This document shows, piece by piece, positions 49,425 to 58,288 of a stretch of DNA of 64,000 bases. Each line of letters starts with the position of its first letter. The stretch's first letter is position 1. The stretch comes from Mogibacterium sp. (GTDB taxonomy: Bacteria > Bacillota > Clostridia > Peptostreptococcales > Anaerovoracaceae), in the NCBI GenBank assembly GCA_017434025.1, contig JAFRGC010000016.1, forward strand, positions 1 through 64,000, written 5' to 3'. The notes under the pieces were generated by a model that made no database searches, was not told where the DNA came from, and saw only the letters and a program-made list of their open reading frames with translations. Both the position numbers and the translations under genes were made by a program.

Positions 49425-50702
49425 CTATGCTCCTGCCACAGTGACATGTTCGAGTCTTGTGACAGCCGGTATCTCAGCATTGACATACCTTCTCGTCTCT
49501 GATGACATCTTCATGTCAGAAATGTTGTCGAGCATACTCCCGCTGACCGATCCTCCGCTGACCGGAGTGACATTGCCTTTTCCATCATGATAGTAAGCAA
49601 GACGTATCTCACCAAAGATATCCCCGGTCATACCATCGACCTGGAAATCCGAGAACTCTACGATCTCCAGAAACGAACCGGTTCTGATTTCATCAGCTGA
49701 CATGCTGCCGCCGGACACCGCCCAGTTCGTCACATTAAACGAGTCTGTAAGGCCCATATACTGCGAAAACATGCGGCTGCCGATATATTTGACGGGAACA
49801 CCGTTTTCTATCAGCACAGCGTCAAATACGGGCGCTCCTTCGATATCTGAAGAAGTATTGACCGGTGAGCCTTCGAGTTCTCGCAGAGTGCGGAGTGTGA
49901 TCCTGTCACCTGTGTAGTCATCAGAGATCTCTTTGCCGAGTTCGAAGCTGCTCATTCCTCTCAGCACAAATGCTGCATTCATGTTATCGAGGAAATACTC
50001 ATAGACTGACAGCGCAGCATCAGTAGACAGAACTACCGGAGACTGACCTACTGCAGGTGTCGGTTCCGCTCTCAGCCTGTCCTTGCCGAACTGCATGAGT
50101 TCCTCGATATCGTGCTTGAGAAGCTTCCCATCACACGATCCAAGCTCATACAGCCGGTACAGTTCTATCTCATGGCCGTCCTTCCTCGCATTGATAACAA
50201 CATCAACAGTTGCAGAAGGATACTTCTCAGTCACATCGATCCCTTCCGAAGTGATCAGCCTTCTCTCATTCTGCTCTATGAACAGCTCAAAACTGTTCAG
50301 GTCCTCTGTATCGGTCTCGTCGATGCTTTCCATCGTTCTGATGAATGCTTCTGCTTCTTCCGCGAGCGGCTTGAGTTCAGTTTTCACAGGCACATAATCA
50401 GCCGGCTGATTCAGTCTGTATGGCTTGTTCTTCACAAGAGAAGCCCTCTTCACCAGCTCAGCAGCAGTTCTGCGCAGATCGTCATCTGAGTCTGTAGGTG
50501 AAACGTCAGCTGACGCCATTCCCAGGAACTGACCGTCATCCGACATCTTATAAGCTTTGAACTTGATGTGTTCTACGTTCTTCGCGCGATTCTGATCAAG
50601 TCTGTGTTTAATGAAATAGAATTCCCATCCTGTTGTTCTGGTATCTGTTATTTCCCAGGCATCAGCGCCACAGGATCTCATAATATCGATATATCTGTCC
50701 AT
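49425..50702 (-). CDS. TldE/PmbA-family protein (TldD partner)
   Basis: The 425-residue protein of the TldD/PmbA metalloprotease superfamily lacks the HExxxH motif, as TldE subunits do. It has FNVTNWAVSGGSMSADEIR and RLEHVTVAGA at the end, typical of the family. Its ATG overlaps the tldD stop (TAATG), so the pair is translated together to give the TldD/TldE heterodimer, a thin-channel protease that degrades unfolded peptides. Confidence 0.88.
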   Translation of the reverse strand: MDRYIDIMRSCGADAWEITDTRTTGWEFYFIKHRLDQNRAKNVEHIKFKAYKMSDDGQFLGMASADVSPTDSDDDLRRTAAELVKRASLVKNKPYRLNQPADYVPVKTELKPLAEEAEAFIRTMESIDETDTEDLNSFELFIEQNERRLITSEGIDVTEKYPSATVDVVINARKDGHEIELYRLYELGSCDGKLLKHDIEELMQFGKDRLRAEPTPAVGQSPVVLSTDAALSVYEYFLDNMNAAFVLRGMSSFELGKEISDDYTGDRITLRTLRELEGSPVNTSSDIEGAPVFDAVLIENGVPVKYIGSRMFSQYMGLTDSFNVTNWAVSGGSMSADEIRTGSFLEIVEFSDFQVDGMTGDIFGEIRLAYYHDGKGNVTPVSGGSVSGSMLDNISDMKMSSETRRYVNAEIPAVTRLEHVTVAGA

Positions 50703-52135
50703 TATCCGAGCCTCCCTACAGTCTTGAGATACGGGCCGCCGTCAGTGACTTTGACCCATTCCTTGTATCCCTTGCCGCAGCCTCCGCTGCCGTACACGCA
50801 GCGGTCCGTACTGGCCATGGATATATTGCCGAGCAGATCCGGAACATACCCTGTCATGATGACCGGGGATACGACCTTGCCGGTCAGCTTCCCGTCACGG
50901 ATCTCCCTTCCCATCTGGATGATACACTGGATCCCCCAGTGTTTAGGATCTTCCATACCGCTCTGGCAGCCTTCGAGCAGATATCCGAATTTGACAGAAG
51001 CGATCATGTCTTCAAGAGTATCTGATCCTGAATCGAATATCGTATTCGTCATTCTTGTATAAACTTTATGCTCGAAATTCTCTCTCTTGCCGTTTCCTGT
51101 CGGTTCTGTGCCGAGTCTAAGAGCGCTGAGAGAATCACAGATTCCCGTCTTAAGGATCCCCTTGTCTATCTCTGTGACATCACCGGCAAGGACTCCTTCA
51201 TCATCAAAAGCGTAGCTTGTTACGTCTTCAGCGCACAGGGCGCCTTCGTGCATCGTAACGAGATCAGAGCCTACCCGTTTATCGACGTACTGTGCACCGA
51301 GAGCTCTTCCCTTAACGAACATATCCATCTCAACTCCATGGCCAAATGCTTCATGCGCGATAAGGCCTGTTACTTCCGGTGAAGTGATGATCTCGTATTC
51401 GCCCGGAACGATCCGGTCAGCGTCCAGCATCTCCAGTGCGCTTGACACAGCATAATCGAGTTTTCCTTCCAGCTGACTGAACAGTTCAGGGCCGCCGAGG
51501 CCGGATATACTGTCATAGCCGAATCTGTTCTGTCCGTCCCTTCCCACGATCGATGTGACACTGCCTTCACTGTAAACATAGCTTTGGCGCAGATAACGAT
51601 TATCGGTCAAGAAGAGCTTACAGATATGGGTCGACTGGGCGCGAACGATGCAGTCGAGCATATATTCGGACATCGACATGCCTTTGTCCGATATCGCGCA
51701 CAGTTTATCTATGATCTCTGACAGATCAGTCGTTTCCGGCAGCTGTTCTGTCTCTTTCTCGACGAAAAGCTCCGCAGATTCGTCTGTCATTTTGGCTGTT
51801 TCATATACATTCGTCCCGCAAGTTTTCAGAAGCCCGAACTGCGCATCCATCACTGCAGTGATCTCTGCTGCAGCTGCTTCCGGTCTTTCCGGATCAAATG
51901 TGTTGAGAGAGTATTCACTATAGAGTCCGTTCTTATACACCCGGACTACGGTTCCCCTCTCAGTTGTCATAGTCTCACTGCTCACTGTCTTGGAATGCTG
52001 TGAGATGGAGATCCCAAGCCCCCTTGAATCAGTGGACAGCACACTTACATAATCGTACTTCTCCCTCAGGATCGTGATCAGCTTTCTCAAGCCGCTGACC
52101 TGAGAGTTGAGATACTCCGAAAAAGGTGCTTTCAT
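50702..52135 (-). CDS. tldD: TldD-family metalloprotease, catalytic subunit
   Basis: The 477-residue protein has the zinc motif HEAFGHGVEMD (HExxxH) and the C-terminal Gly/Cys loop CVYGSGGCGKGYKEWVKVTDGG. The family works with TldE on peptides and microcin-type precursors. ATG at 52135 is the likely start because it overlaps the upstream stop (TAATG) and GGAGG lies before it; the upstream TTG start has no fit. Confidence 0.92.
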   Translation of the reverse strand: MKAPFSEYLNSQVSGLRKLITILREKYDYVSVLSTDSRGLGISISQHSKTVSSETMTTERGTVVRVYKNGLYSEYSLNTFDPERPEAAAAEITAVMDAQFGLLKTCGTNVYETAKMTDESAELFVEKETEQLPETTDLSEIIDKLCAISDKGMSMSEYMLDCIVRAQSTHICKLFLTDNRYLRQSYVYSEGSVTSIVGRDGQNRFGYDSISGLGGPELFSQLEGKLDYAVSSALEMLDADRIVPGEYEIITSPEVTGLIAHEAFGHGVEMDMFVKGRALGAQYVDKRVGSDLVTMHEGALCAEDVTSYAFDDEGVLAGDVTEIDKGILKTGICDSLSALRLGTEPTGNGKRENFEHKVYTRMTNTIFDSGSDTLEDMIASVKFGYLLEGCQSGMEDPKHWGIQCIIQMGREIRDGKLTGKVVSPVIMTGYVPDLLGNISMASTDRCVYGSGGCGKGYKEWVKVTDGGPYLKTVGRLG

Positions 52136-54078
52136 TACTTCTTCTTCCTCCAATAGATAAATGGTATATTGATCGCGATGGCTGTCAGTACAAGCAGTAC
52201 AAGGAGGATCGGTGCTGCCTTCGCAAAGTCGACCTTAGCAGCCATATTCTCCTGCTGGTCAGGCGTAGCTGCTCCGTCTTCCCCGTACTTATCTGTCATG
52301 TCATCATTCGCGAAAAAGCTGAAATTCTCCGGCCACTGGCCGCCCTTCGATTCGACATATGCTCTGAGATCCTCTTCTACAAGTCCGAACTGACGAGGGC
52401 CATTCTCCAGGATCTGCCGATGATATTCTTCCTCGTCAAAACTGTCTCCGAGCGCTGCATGCACCTGTTCGCGCAGTCCCCACATTTTCGCACTTCCGTA
52501 TCCATATGGAAGATACATTCCAGGTGTTTCAACAGCGTTATCGAACAGATCCTGTGCAATATCAGTCGACATCTGGATCTCGCGGAGCCAGCCTCCGAGC
52601 TGATTTACATCGTATCCAAGACCGTTGACTGCGATATCTGAAGCGGCATACATTGCGTAAGCCAGGAATTCCTCACATGCGATCGACTCAGCCGAGACTC
52701 TGTCGATACCCGATCTGTTGAGCATGATTCGCTCTACGTAATTTGCCCAGCCTTCCTGATATCCCATGATCGAAACATCATGTCTCAGTCTGGATGCACC
52801 GGTATCCTGATACCATGTGAACTGATAGAGATGTCCCGGGAATCCTTCATGCGCAAGTGTGAAATACAGAGTATTGATATCACTTACCGCCTTCGGATTC
52901 ACACGGATGATATTCCTGCGGATATTGTCGACAGGCGCCTGCATATAATATGCCATCGTGTATTCATTGATGACACTCTCATCGAGATAAGAAAGTGTAT
53001 AATCGATATCCGGTCCCTGCGGGAATCCCTCCATATGCGCCATGAGGTATTCTATTACCTCATCCAGAGTCTCCAGGCCGCTGATCGTAGCAGGCTCTTC
53101 GTCGGAGCCGGAAGTCTGGATCAAATTGATGTAATATGCACGCACATCTTTGAATGCTTTGGTCAGAAAATCGAAGTTCTCCTGCAGAGAAGCATCTGAA
53201 CTGCAGTAGTATCTGGCGAGCCAGGTATAGTAATCTTTGCCGTCCGGATAATCATAGATCGAACCGGATACGCTGCGCGAACCTCTCAGTTTCTCGAGTT
53301 CTTCACCTGCTTTCTTGTACGCCGGGAATACTTCATCCATAACGAGACTGCGGTTCTTCTCTTTGTATTCAGCTTTCTGGCCATCATCCAGCCATTCATA
53401 ACTGTCAACATTGCTGTTGAAAACATCTATGAATTCATTGTCTTCTTCCTTCTCCAGCAGCTCATCTATTTCATCCAGAGCGATATCCAGAGATGCATCA
53501 TCAAGGAAGTATCCCTTGGCAGCCTGCTGACCTGTGAAAGCAAGCATTTCATCCATATAGCGAGGGATATCAGCGATCAGAGTAAGATAATCATCCAGAT
53601 CTTCCTGGTTGTAGATCGGGAAATCCATCAGGTAATCCTTGATATTGGTCAATGTCCCGATGTAAGGGCGGAACAGCTCGACATAATCAGGATAGCTGTT
53701 CAGGCCGTTGCAGCATTCTATGTATTCTTCGTAGACAAGATAATCGTGCTGCTGCCGCTCACTGAGATCATCAATTTTGAACTCATGAAGCTTGGCCATA
53801 GCGATCTCACCTTCCTTGAGATCGTCAGCGATCTCTTCGTATGAGATGTGGCCGAACGATACTTCAGGTTTGGTCAGACCGAGTTTGCGATAGTCTTCCA
53901 CGGATGAATGGAGCGACAGATAGTCATCCTCCATCGTAGCTCTCCACTCGCTCTCAAGGAATTCATCGAAGTCCTTGTTATCTGCTGCAGCGACTGCCGG
54001 AACACTCATAACGAATACCATCGAGAATGCCGCGAGCGCGCTTACAATTCTTCTAAGGATCTTGCTGTAATTCTTCAT
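52135..54078 (-). CDS. DUF885-family peptidase/hydrolase, surface anchored
   Basis: The 647-residue protein has a signal peptide (cleavage near AVAAADN, about residue 31-32). The DUF885 domain carries the zinc motif HEGFPGH (410-416) and a downstream GYQEGWANYVE, both typical of the family. A C-terminal membrane helix plus KKK tail (AAPILLVLLVLTAIAINIPFIYW) leaves the domain outside the cell, anchored at both maturation and tail. It is predicted to act on external peptides or esters. It overlaps tldD and follows a PfkB kinase in a five-gene run. Confidence 0.82.
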   Translation of the reverse strand: MKNYSKILRRIVSALAAFSMVFVMSVPAVAAADNKDFDEFLESEWRATMEDDYLSLHSSVEDYRKLGLTKPEVSFGHISYEEIADDLKEGEIAMAKLHEFKIDDLSERQQHDYLVYEEYIECCNGLNSYPDYVELFRPYIGTLTNIKDYLMDFPIYNQEDLDDYLTLIADIPRYMDEMLAFTGQQAAKGYFLDDASLDIALDEIDELLEKEEDNEFIDVFNSNVDSYEWLDDGQKAEYKEKNRSLVMDEVFPAYKKAGEELEKLRGSRSVSGSIYDYPDGKDYYTWLARYYCSSDASLQENFDFLTKAFKDVRAYYINLIQTSGSDEEPATISGLETLDEVIEYLMAHMEGFPQGPDIDYTLSYLDESVINEYTMAYYMQAPVDNIRRNIIRVNPKAVSDINTLYFTLAHEGFPGHLYQFTWYQDTGASRLRHDVSIMGYQEGWANYVERIMLNRSGIDRVSAESIACEEFLAYAMYAASDIAVNGLGYDVNQLGGWLREIQMSTDIAQDLFDNAVETPGMYLPYGYGSAKMWGLREQVHAALGDSFDEEEYHRQILENGPRQFGLVEEDLRAYVESKGGQWPENFSFFANDDMTDKYGEDGAATPDQQENMAAKVDFAKAAPILLVLLVLTAIAINIPFIYWRKKK

Positions 54079-54088
54079 TTCAGTACCT

Positions 54089-55123
54089 CTAACGATGATT
54101 ATTGATGATGCGTCTGCGCTGTCTGCGCGCAGTCTGTATGATCGACTGGTTTACCCTGTCTTCGGTCTTATCGTAATCTGCTGTGTCAGACAGGTCAAAC
54201 TCCGCCAGAAAAGCGGTGATCTGCTCTCTGGAGTCCAGCGCAGTTCCGGAGCCTACTGCTGTAGAACAGATCGCTCCGCAGGCACTTGCAAATTCCAGCG
54301 CCTGTTTGACGGTACTGCCTCTGAGGATCTCTGACGCAAAACCTGCTATGAAATTATCGCCGGCTCCCGTCGCGTCGACAGTGTCTACATTAAACGCCGG
54401 AACATAGATATTTCCTTCCGTTCCTGCATAGTAACAGCCTCGCGCGCCAAGCTTGATGATCACATTCCTGACTCCGCTGGAGAGGAACACTTCTGCCATT
54501 TCCTGAGGATCTTCCTTGCCGGTATAGAACTTTGCTTCATCCTCATTAGGCGTCAGATAATCTATGAGCGGCAGTGAATCAGCGATATCCTCCAGAGTCA
54601 GTCTGCGGAAGTTCGGCAGTTTGGTATCAGCAATTACTGTGGCACCGGATTCAGAGGCAGCTGTCAGGACTGAATGGATCACGTCAGGATCGTTGAACGG
54701 CGCTCTGAACAGAGAACCCAAAATAACTGCGCGGGTCTCAGTCAGCACATTTCTGTACTGCTCAGGGTGAAAATTATATCGGTGAGCCTCATTCGTGATC
54801 GATCTGCGGTTGCCGTCATCCATGACAAAGATCGTCGTGACCGGTGTCGGATGTTCGGCGGATCTCACTATGAGTCCTGTATCCACATTTCTGCGTTTCA
54901 GTTCTTCCGCTATCATATCTCCTGCCGGATCACAGCCGAGAGAACACAGTATCGCAGTCCTGAGTCCCAGCTTAGAAGCAGCGATCGATTCATTGACTGC
55001 ATCTCCTCCGACATTGAGCGTACCTGATATCGCTCTGTATCCGCTGGATACAGGCTCAGGATCGAACCCTCGGATCATGGAATCCAGGATAGCCATTCCT
55101 ATACATATAACGTCATATTTCAT
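54089..55123 (-). CDS. PfkB-family carbohydrate/nucleoside kinase
   Basis: The 344-residue protein has PfkB motif 1 (GGDAVNESIAASKLG) and motif 2 with the anion hole and catalytic Asp (DTVDATGAGDNFIAGF). Ribokinase, adenosine kinase and inosine kinase belong here. It begins 15 bases after adenine deaminase, so a nucleoside or ribose substrate is favoured by context only. The C-terminal 35 residues are Arg/Gln-rich and beyond the normal fold. Confidence 0.88.
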   Translation of the reverse strand: MKYDVICIGMAILDSMIRGFDPEPVSSGYRAISGTLNVGGDAVNESIAASKLGLRTAILCSLGCDPAGDMIAEELKRRNVDTGLIVRSAEHPTPVTTIFVMDDGNRRSITNEAHRYNFHPEQYRNVLTETRAVILGSLFRAPFNDPDVIHSVLTAASESGATVIADTKLPNFRRLTLEDIADSLPLIDYLTPNEDEAKFYTGKEDPQEMAEVFLSSGVRNVIIKLGARGCYYAGTEGNIYVPAFNVDTVDATGAGDNFIAGFASEILRGSTVKQALEFASACGAICSTAVGSGTALDSREQITAFLAEFDLSDTADYDKTEDRVNQSIIQTARRQRRRIINNHR

Positions 55124-55137
55124 ATCTGTTATCCTTC

Positions 55138-56940
55138 TTATTCTGCAAACAGTTCTGAGAACTGGAATACTCTGCAGTCTACCAGACCACGGTTAGTGAG
55201 TCTCAGTTCCGGCAGACACGCAAGCGGTATCAGTGCCATAGTCATATAAGGCGAATTGATCACGCATCCCATCTCCTTCCATGCTGCGTCCAGCTTGCTG
55301 ATCTGGTCAGCCATTTCCTCTACAGGAAGATCGTTCATGAGACCTGCGATCGGGAGCGGAACAAGTGCCAGGACTTTACCATCAGCGACCGCGCACATGC
55401 CTCCGCCGCACTCGATCAGAGTATTGGCTGCAAGTACCATATCTTCGTCATTGGTACCGGCTACTAACAGATTATGCGCGTCATGCGAAACGGTCTGTGC
55501 CATCGCGCCTTTCTTGAACCCAAATCCTTTGAGGAAACCAACACCTTTCGTGCCAGTCTCATGATGGCGCTCGAACACCGCCATTTTCATCACGTCGTTA
55601 TCCGGATCATTCTCGACATAGCCATCTCTGACCTTGAGATCCATGATGCGCTCATAATTGCCTACACGGTTTGGTATGATCTCGATGACGCGCGTCTTTA
55701 CGGTATCACCGGCACCCTCCGGAGCAGCGATCTTAAAGCTGTCAGCGGTGATCTTATAACCTACGTGCATCGTATCGTAAACAAATTCAGGGAATGCCGG
55801 CTGTCCGATCTCAACAGTCATCTTGCCGTTTTCTGCAACGACGTCTCCGTCGATGATGGTGCGTGTGATGCGGATATCGTTCAGATCGTCGAAGAAAACG
55901 ATGTCAGCGCATTTGCCCGGCGTGATGCTTCCCATCTCATGGTCCATGCGGAAGCATGTCGCAGGATTGATCGTTACATACTGTATCGCTTTGATCGGAT
56001 CCAGACCTTCTTTGACAGCGCAGCGCACGATGTGATCCATATGTCCTTCACTGATCAGGGTATCCGGATGTGTATCGTCGGAGATCATGCACGCAAAACG
56101 GTCTTCGATGTTGTTGTCGAGAATTGCACGTATAATGATCGGCATATCGTGCCATGCGCTTCCGTAACGCATCAGTGCGTACATGCCGTGACGCATCTTC
56201 TCGAGCACATCTACTGCGCGTGTGGATTCATGGCAGCATCTGACGCCGGAAGCGATATACGCATTGAGCCCTGCTCCTGTATCAGGTATTGAGAAATGTC
56301 CTGTAACAACCTGATCAGCCTTAAGCGTCTCGGCGAGTTCGCCATGGATGTTCGGCTCAGAACCGAGGACATTCGGGAAGCTCATCATCTCGCCAAGTCC
56401 CATGATACCGTCCCATGTCATCATCTCACGAACCTCTTCCGGTCCGATATGCGAACCGGTATCTTCGAATCCGGCAACAGCAGGTACGCAGGACGGGACA
56501 TTCGCCATAGCCTTGAGAGGTGTTCTCTTAGAGTCCTCTATCATAGCTTTGACGCCTTCAGGTCCACAGACGTTACAGATCTCATGAGGATCCATGAAGA
56601 TTCCTGTAGTACCATGAGGAACTACAGCACGACCATACTCGCCGACACTGATCATTGCGGATTCTACATGGATATGAGCGTCCATGAATCCAGGTGCTAT
56701 ATACTGACCTGTTGCGTCAATCACTTTGGTCTCATCGCCAATGCAGTGAGATGCATCACCAACCAGTGCGATACGTCCCTGTGTTATCGCGACATCAATG
56801 CCTTCCTGGATCTCAGCAGTACATACATTGACCAGCTTGGCATTCCTGATCACCAGTTCCGCCTTCTGTCTGCCCATAGCGACATCTGCCATGATGCGTG
56901 TCACTTCATATAGAGGTTTCTTGCAAAACTTATTCAACAT
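55138..56940 (-). CDS. ade: adenine deaminase
   Basis: The 600-residue amidohydrolase of the Ade family has IAPGFMDAHIHVESAMIS, the FMDPHEICNVCG stretch and MISDDTHPDTLISEGHMD with the metal ligands. The C-terminal subdomain includes MAQTVSHDAHNLLVAGTND. It converts adenine to hypoxanthine and ammonia. The ATG at 56940 has GGAGG 9 bases upstream; the GTG 9 bases earlier overlaps that site. It heads the operon of ade, PfkB kinase, DUF885, tldD and tldE. Confidence 0.95.
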   Translation of the reverse strand: MLNKFCKKPLYEVTRIMADVAMGRQKAELVIRNAKLVNVCTAEIQEGIDVAITQGRIALVGDASHCIGDETKVIDATGQYIAPGFMDAHIHVESAMISVGEYGRAVVPHGTTGIFMDPHEICNVCGPEGVKAMIEDSKRTPLKAMANVPSCVPAVAGFEDTGSHIGPEEVREMMTWDGIMGLGEMMSFPNVLGSEPNIHGELAETLKADQVVTGHFSIPDTGAGLNAYIASGVRCCHESTRAVDVLEKMRHGMYALMRYGSAWHDMPIIIRAILDNNIEDRFACMISDDTHPDTLISEGHMDHIVRCAVKEGLDPIKAIQYVTINPATCFRMDHEMGSITPGKCADIVFFDDLNDIRITRTIIDGDVVAENGKMTVEIGQPAFPEFVYDTMHVGYKITADSFKIAAPEGAGDTVKTRVIEIIPNRVGNYERIMDLKVRDGYVENDPDNDVMKMAVFERHHETGTKGVGFLKGFGFKKGAMAQTVSHDAHNLLVAGTNDEDMVLAANTLIECGGGMCAVADGKVLALVPLPIAGLMNDLPVEEMADQISKLDAAWKEMGCVINSPYMTMALIPLACLPELRLTNRGLVDCRVFQFSELFAE

Positions 56941-57016
56941 GATAGTCACCCTCCTACTGTAATCGTTCCCTTGTCTGATTGTTTATATACAAAATCATTG
57001 TTTTCTTATCCAGTTA

Positions 57017-57022
57017 ATTATA
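57017..57022 (-). promoter_or_regulatory. -10 box of the ade operon
   Basis: TATAAT on the minus strand lies 77 bases before the ade start. A convincing -35 is not visible because the site abuts the gpx terminator. Confidence 0.5.
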
Positions 57023-57038
57023 TCAATTCTGGAGCAAG

Positions 57039-57076
57039 TAAAAAACCTCTATGCGATCAAAGTGATGCATAGAGGT
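57039..57076 (-). terminator. rho-independent terminator of the ohrR-gpx operon
   Basis: The stem ACCTCTATGC/GCATAGAGGT with a 12-base loop is followed by TTTTTTAC on the minus strand, 31 bases after the glutathione peroxidase stop. Confidence 0.9.
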
Positions 57077-57107
57077 ACGGAATAACTGGCTATTCCTGAT
57101 ACTGTAA

Positions 57108-57659
57108 TTACTTGCTGAGTTCAGCTGCCACAGCTGCCTTGACTTCGTCCATGTCTTTCGTTGGCTCAAATCTGGCAATGACTTTTCCTTCGCGGTCTAC
57201 CAGGAATTTCGTGAAATTCCATTTGATATACGCCTTATCGCCAAATGCCTTGTTGTTCATATCAGCAAATTTGTTCAGTGCAGCATTCTTGATGCCTTTG
57301 CCAAATCCTTCGAATGGTTTCTCTGTTGCGAGATATGCAAACAGCGGATCAGCGTTTTCACCATTTACGTCTATCTTGCCGAACTGCGGGAATTCTGTGC
57401 CAAACTTCATTGTGCAGAATTCATGGATCTCATCCTCTGAACCAGGTGCCTGGTTTGCAAACTGATTGCAAGGGAAGTCCAGGATCTCAAAACCCTTATC
57501 TCTGTATTCTTTATACATAGCCTCCAGCGGATCGTAATGTGGTGTGAAACCGCATCCTGTAGCTGTATTAACGATCAGGAGCACTTTGCCCTGATAATCT
57601 GCCAGGCTGACATCGTTTCCCTGTCTGTCTCTAACTGTGAAATCATATACTGTCTTCAT
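57108..57659 (-). CDS. glutathione peroxidase family protein (Cys type)
   Basis: The 183-residue protein has peroxidatic Cys36 in NTATGCGFTPHY, the conserved FPCNQFANQAPGS (Gln66 region) and WNFTKFL. A candidate resolving Cys82 in EFCTMKFGTEFPQF is typical of thioredoxin-dependent Cys-GPx. No selenocysteine codon is used. It reduces hydroperoxides in the cytosol. It follows an OhrR-like MarR regulator by 41 bases and is likely controlled by it. Confidence 0.93.
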   Translation of the reverse strand: MKTVYDFTVRDRQGNDVSLADYQGKVLLIVNTATGCGFTPHYDPLEAMYKEYRDKGFEILDFPCNQFANQAPGSEDEIHEFCTMKFGTEFPQFGKIDVNGENADPLFAYLATEKPFEGFGKGIKNAALNKFADMNNKAFGDKAYIKWNFTKFLVDREGKVIARFEPTKDMDEVKAAVAAELSK

Positions 57660-57700
57660 TTTCCGTTACTCCTTTTCAGTTCATTTTATCTGTGAATTGC

Positions 57701-58144
57701 CTATTTGTTGTTGCTGTTATCCAGAAGCTCATACAGAAGCGTATACAGCATCCGGGCTTTCTCCGGAGGCAAATCGATACATCCTGCCACCTTTTCCGGG
57801 ATCTCTTTGGCTCTGTCCTGCAGTGCTCTTCCTTCATCGGTGAGAGAGATCAGGACTACACGGTCATCCTCTTCACTGCGCTTCTTTTCTATATAACCTG
57901 CCTGCTGCATCTTCTTGAGAAGTGGAGAAAGTGTTCCATTGTCCAGCATGAGTCTGTCACAGATCTCTCCGACTGTGATCCCATCCTTTTCCCACAGTAC
58001 AAGGAAAACAATGTACTGTGTATATGTAAGGCCCAGTGGCTTGAGCAATGGTGTATAGAGACTTATCACACTTCTCGACGCCGCATAGAGTGGGAAGCAC
58101 AATTGATTTGACAGCTTCATTGTCTCGTGGTGATCATATTTCAT
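57701..58144 (-). CDS. MarR-family regulator, OhrR-like
   Basis: The 147-residue winged-helix protein has Cys16 in LCFPLYAASR, the position of the redox-sensing Cys15 of OhrR. TVGEICDRLMLDNGTLSPLLKKMQQAGYI forms the recognition helix region (written across two helices), and an SEEDDRVVLISLT wing follows. It is expected to leave DNA when its Cys is oxidised by organic peroxide. A promoter with a large dyad lies directly upstream, which suggests self-control. The gene order ohrR then gpx replaces the usual ohrR-ohr pairing. Confidence 0.88.
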   Translation of the reverse strand: MKYDHHETMKLSNQLCFPLYAASRSVISLYTPLLKPLGLTYTQYIVFLVLWEKDGITVGEICDRLMLDNGTLSPLLKKMQQAGYIEKKRSEEDDRVVLISLTDEGRALQDRAKEIPEKVAGCIDLPPEKARMLYTLLYELLDNSNNK

Positions 58145-58170
58145 TAAGCATTTCTCCTTTATGTTTGATG

Positions 58171-58205
58171 CAATTATATTTTATCAAATATAATTGGCTT
58201 GTCAA
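58171..58205 (-). promoter_or_regulatory. OhrR-like operator overlapping a promoter
   Basis: A 26-base AT-rich palindrome (58171-58196, CAATTATATTT and its complement around a 4-base centre) lies just downstream of TTGACA (58200-58205 on the minus strand). It covers the likely -10 TAAAAT at 16-base spacing. Binding here would block the promoter, as for OhrR. Confidence 0.75.
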
Positions 58206-58208
58206 TAG

Positions 58209-58240
58209 CAAAAAAAGAAAAAAGACGGAAAAACTCCGTC
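58209..58240 (-). terminator. rho-independent terminator of the lipase-like gene
   Basis: The stem GACGGA/TCCGTC with a 5-base loop is followed by TTTTTTCTTTTTTT on the minus strand. Confidence 0.85.
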
Positions 58241-58288
58241 AGTTTTCTTTCAGACATACCAACTATTTGATTTTGTAGTTGATCAATA

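Noticed and set aside
56941-57107. Purine riboswitch before adenine deaminase
   Set aside because: The stretch contains the gpx terminator, a TATAAT box and an AT-rich leader. I see no conserved purine-aptamer loops.
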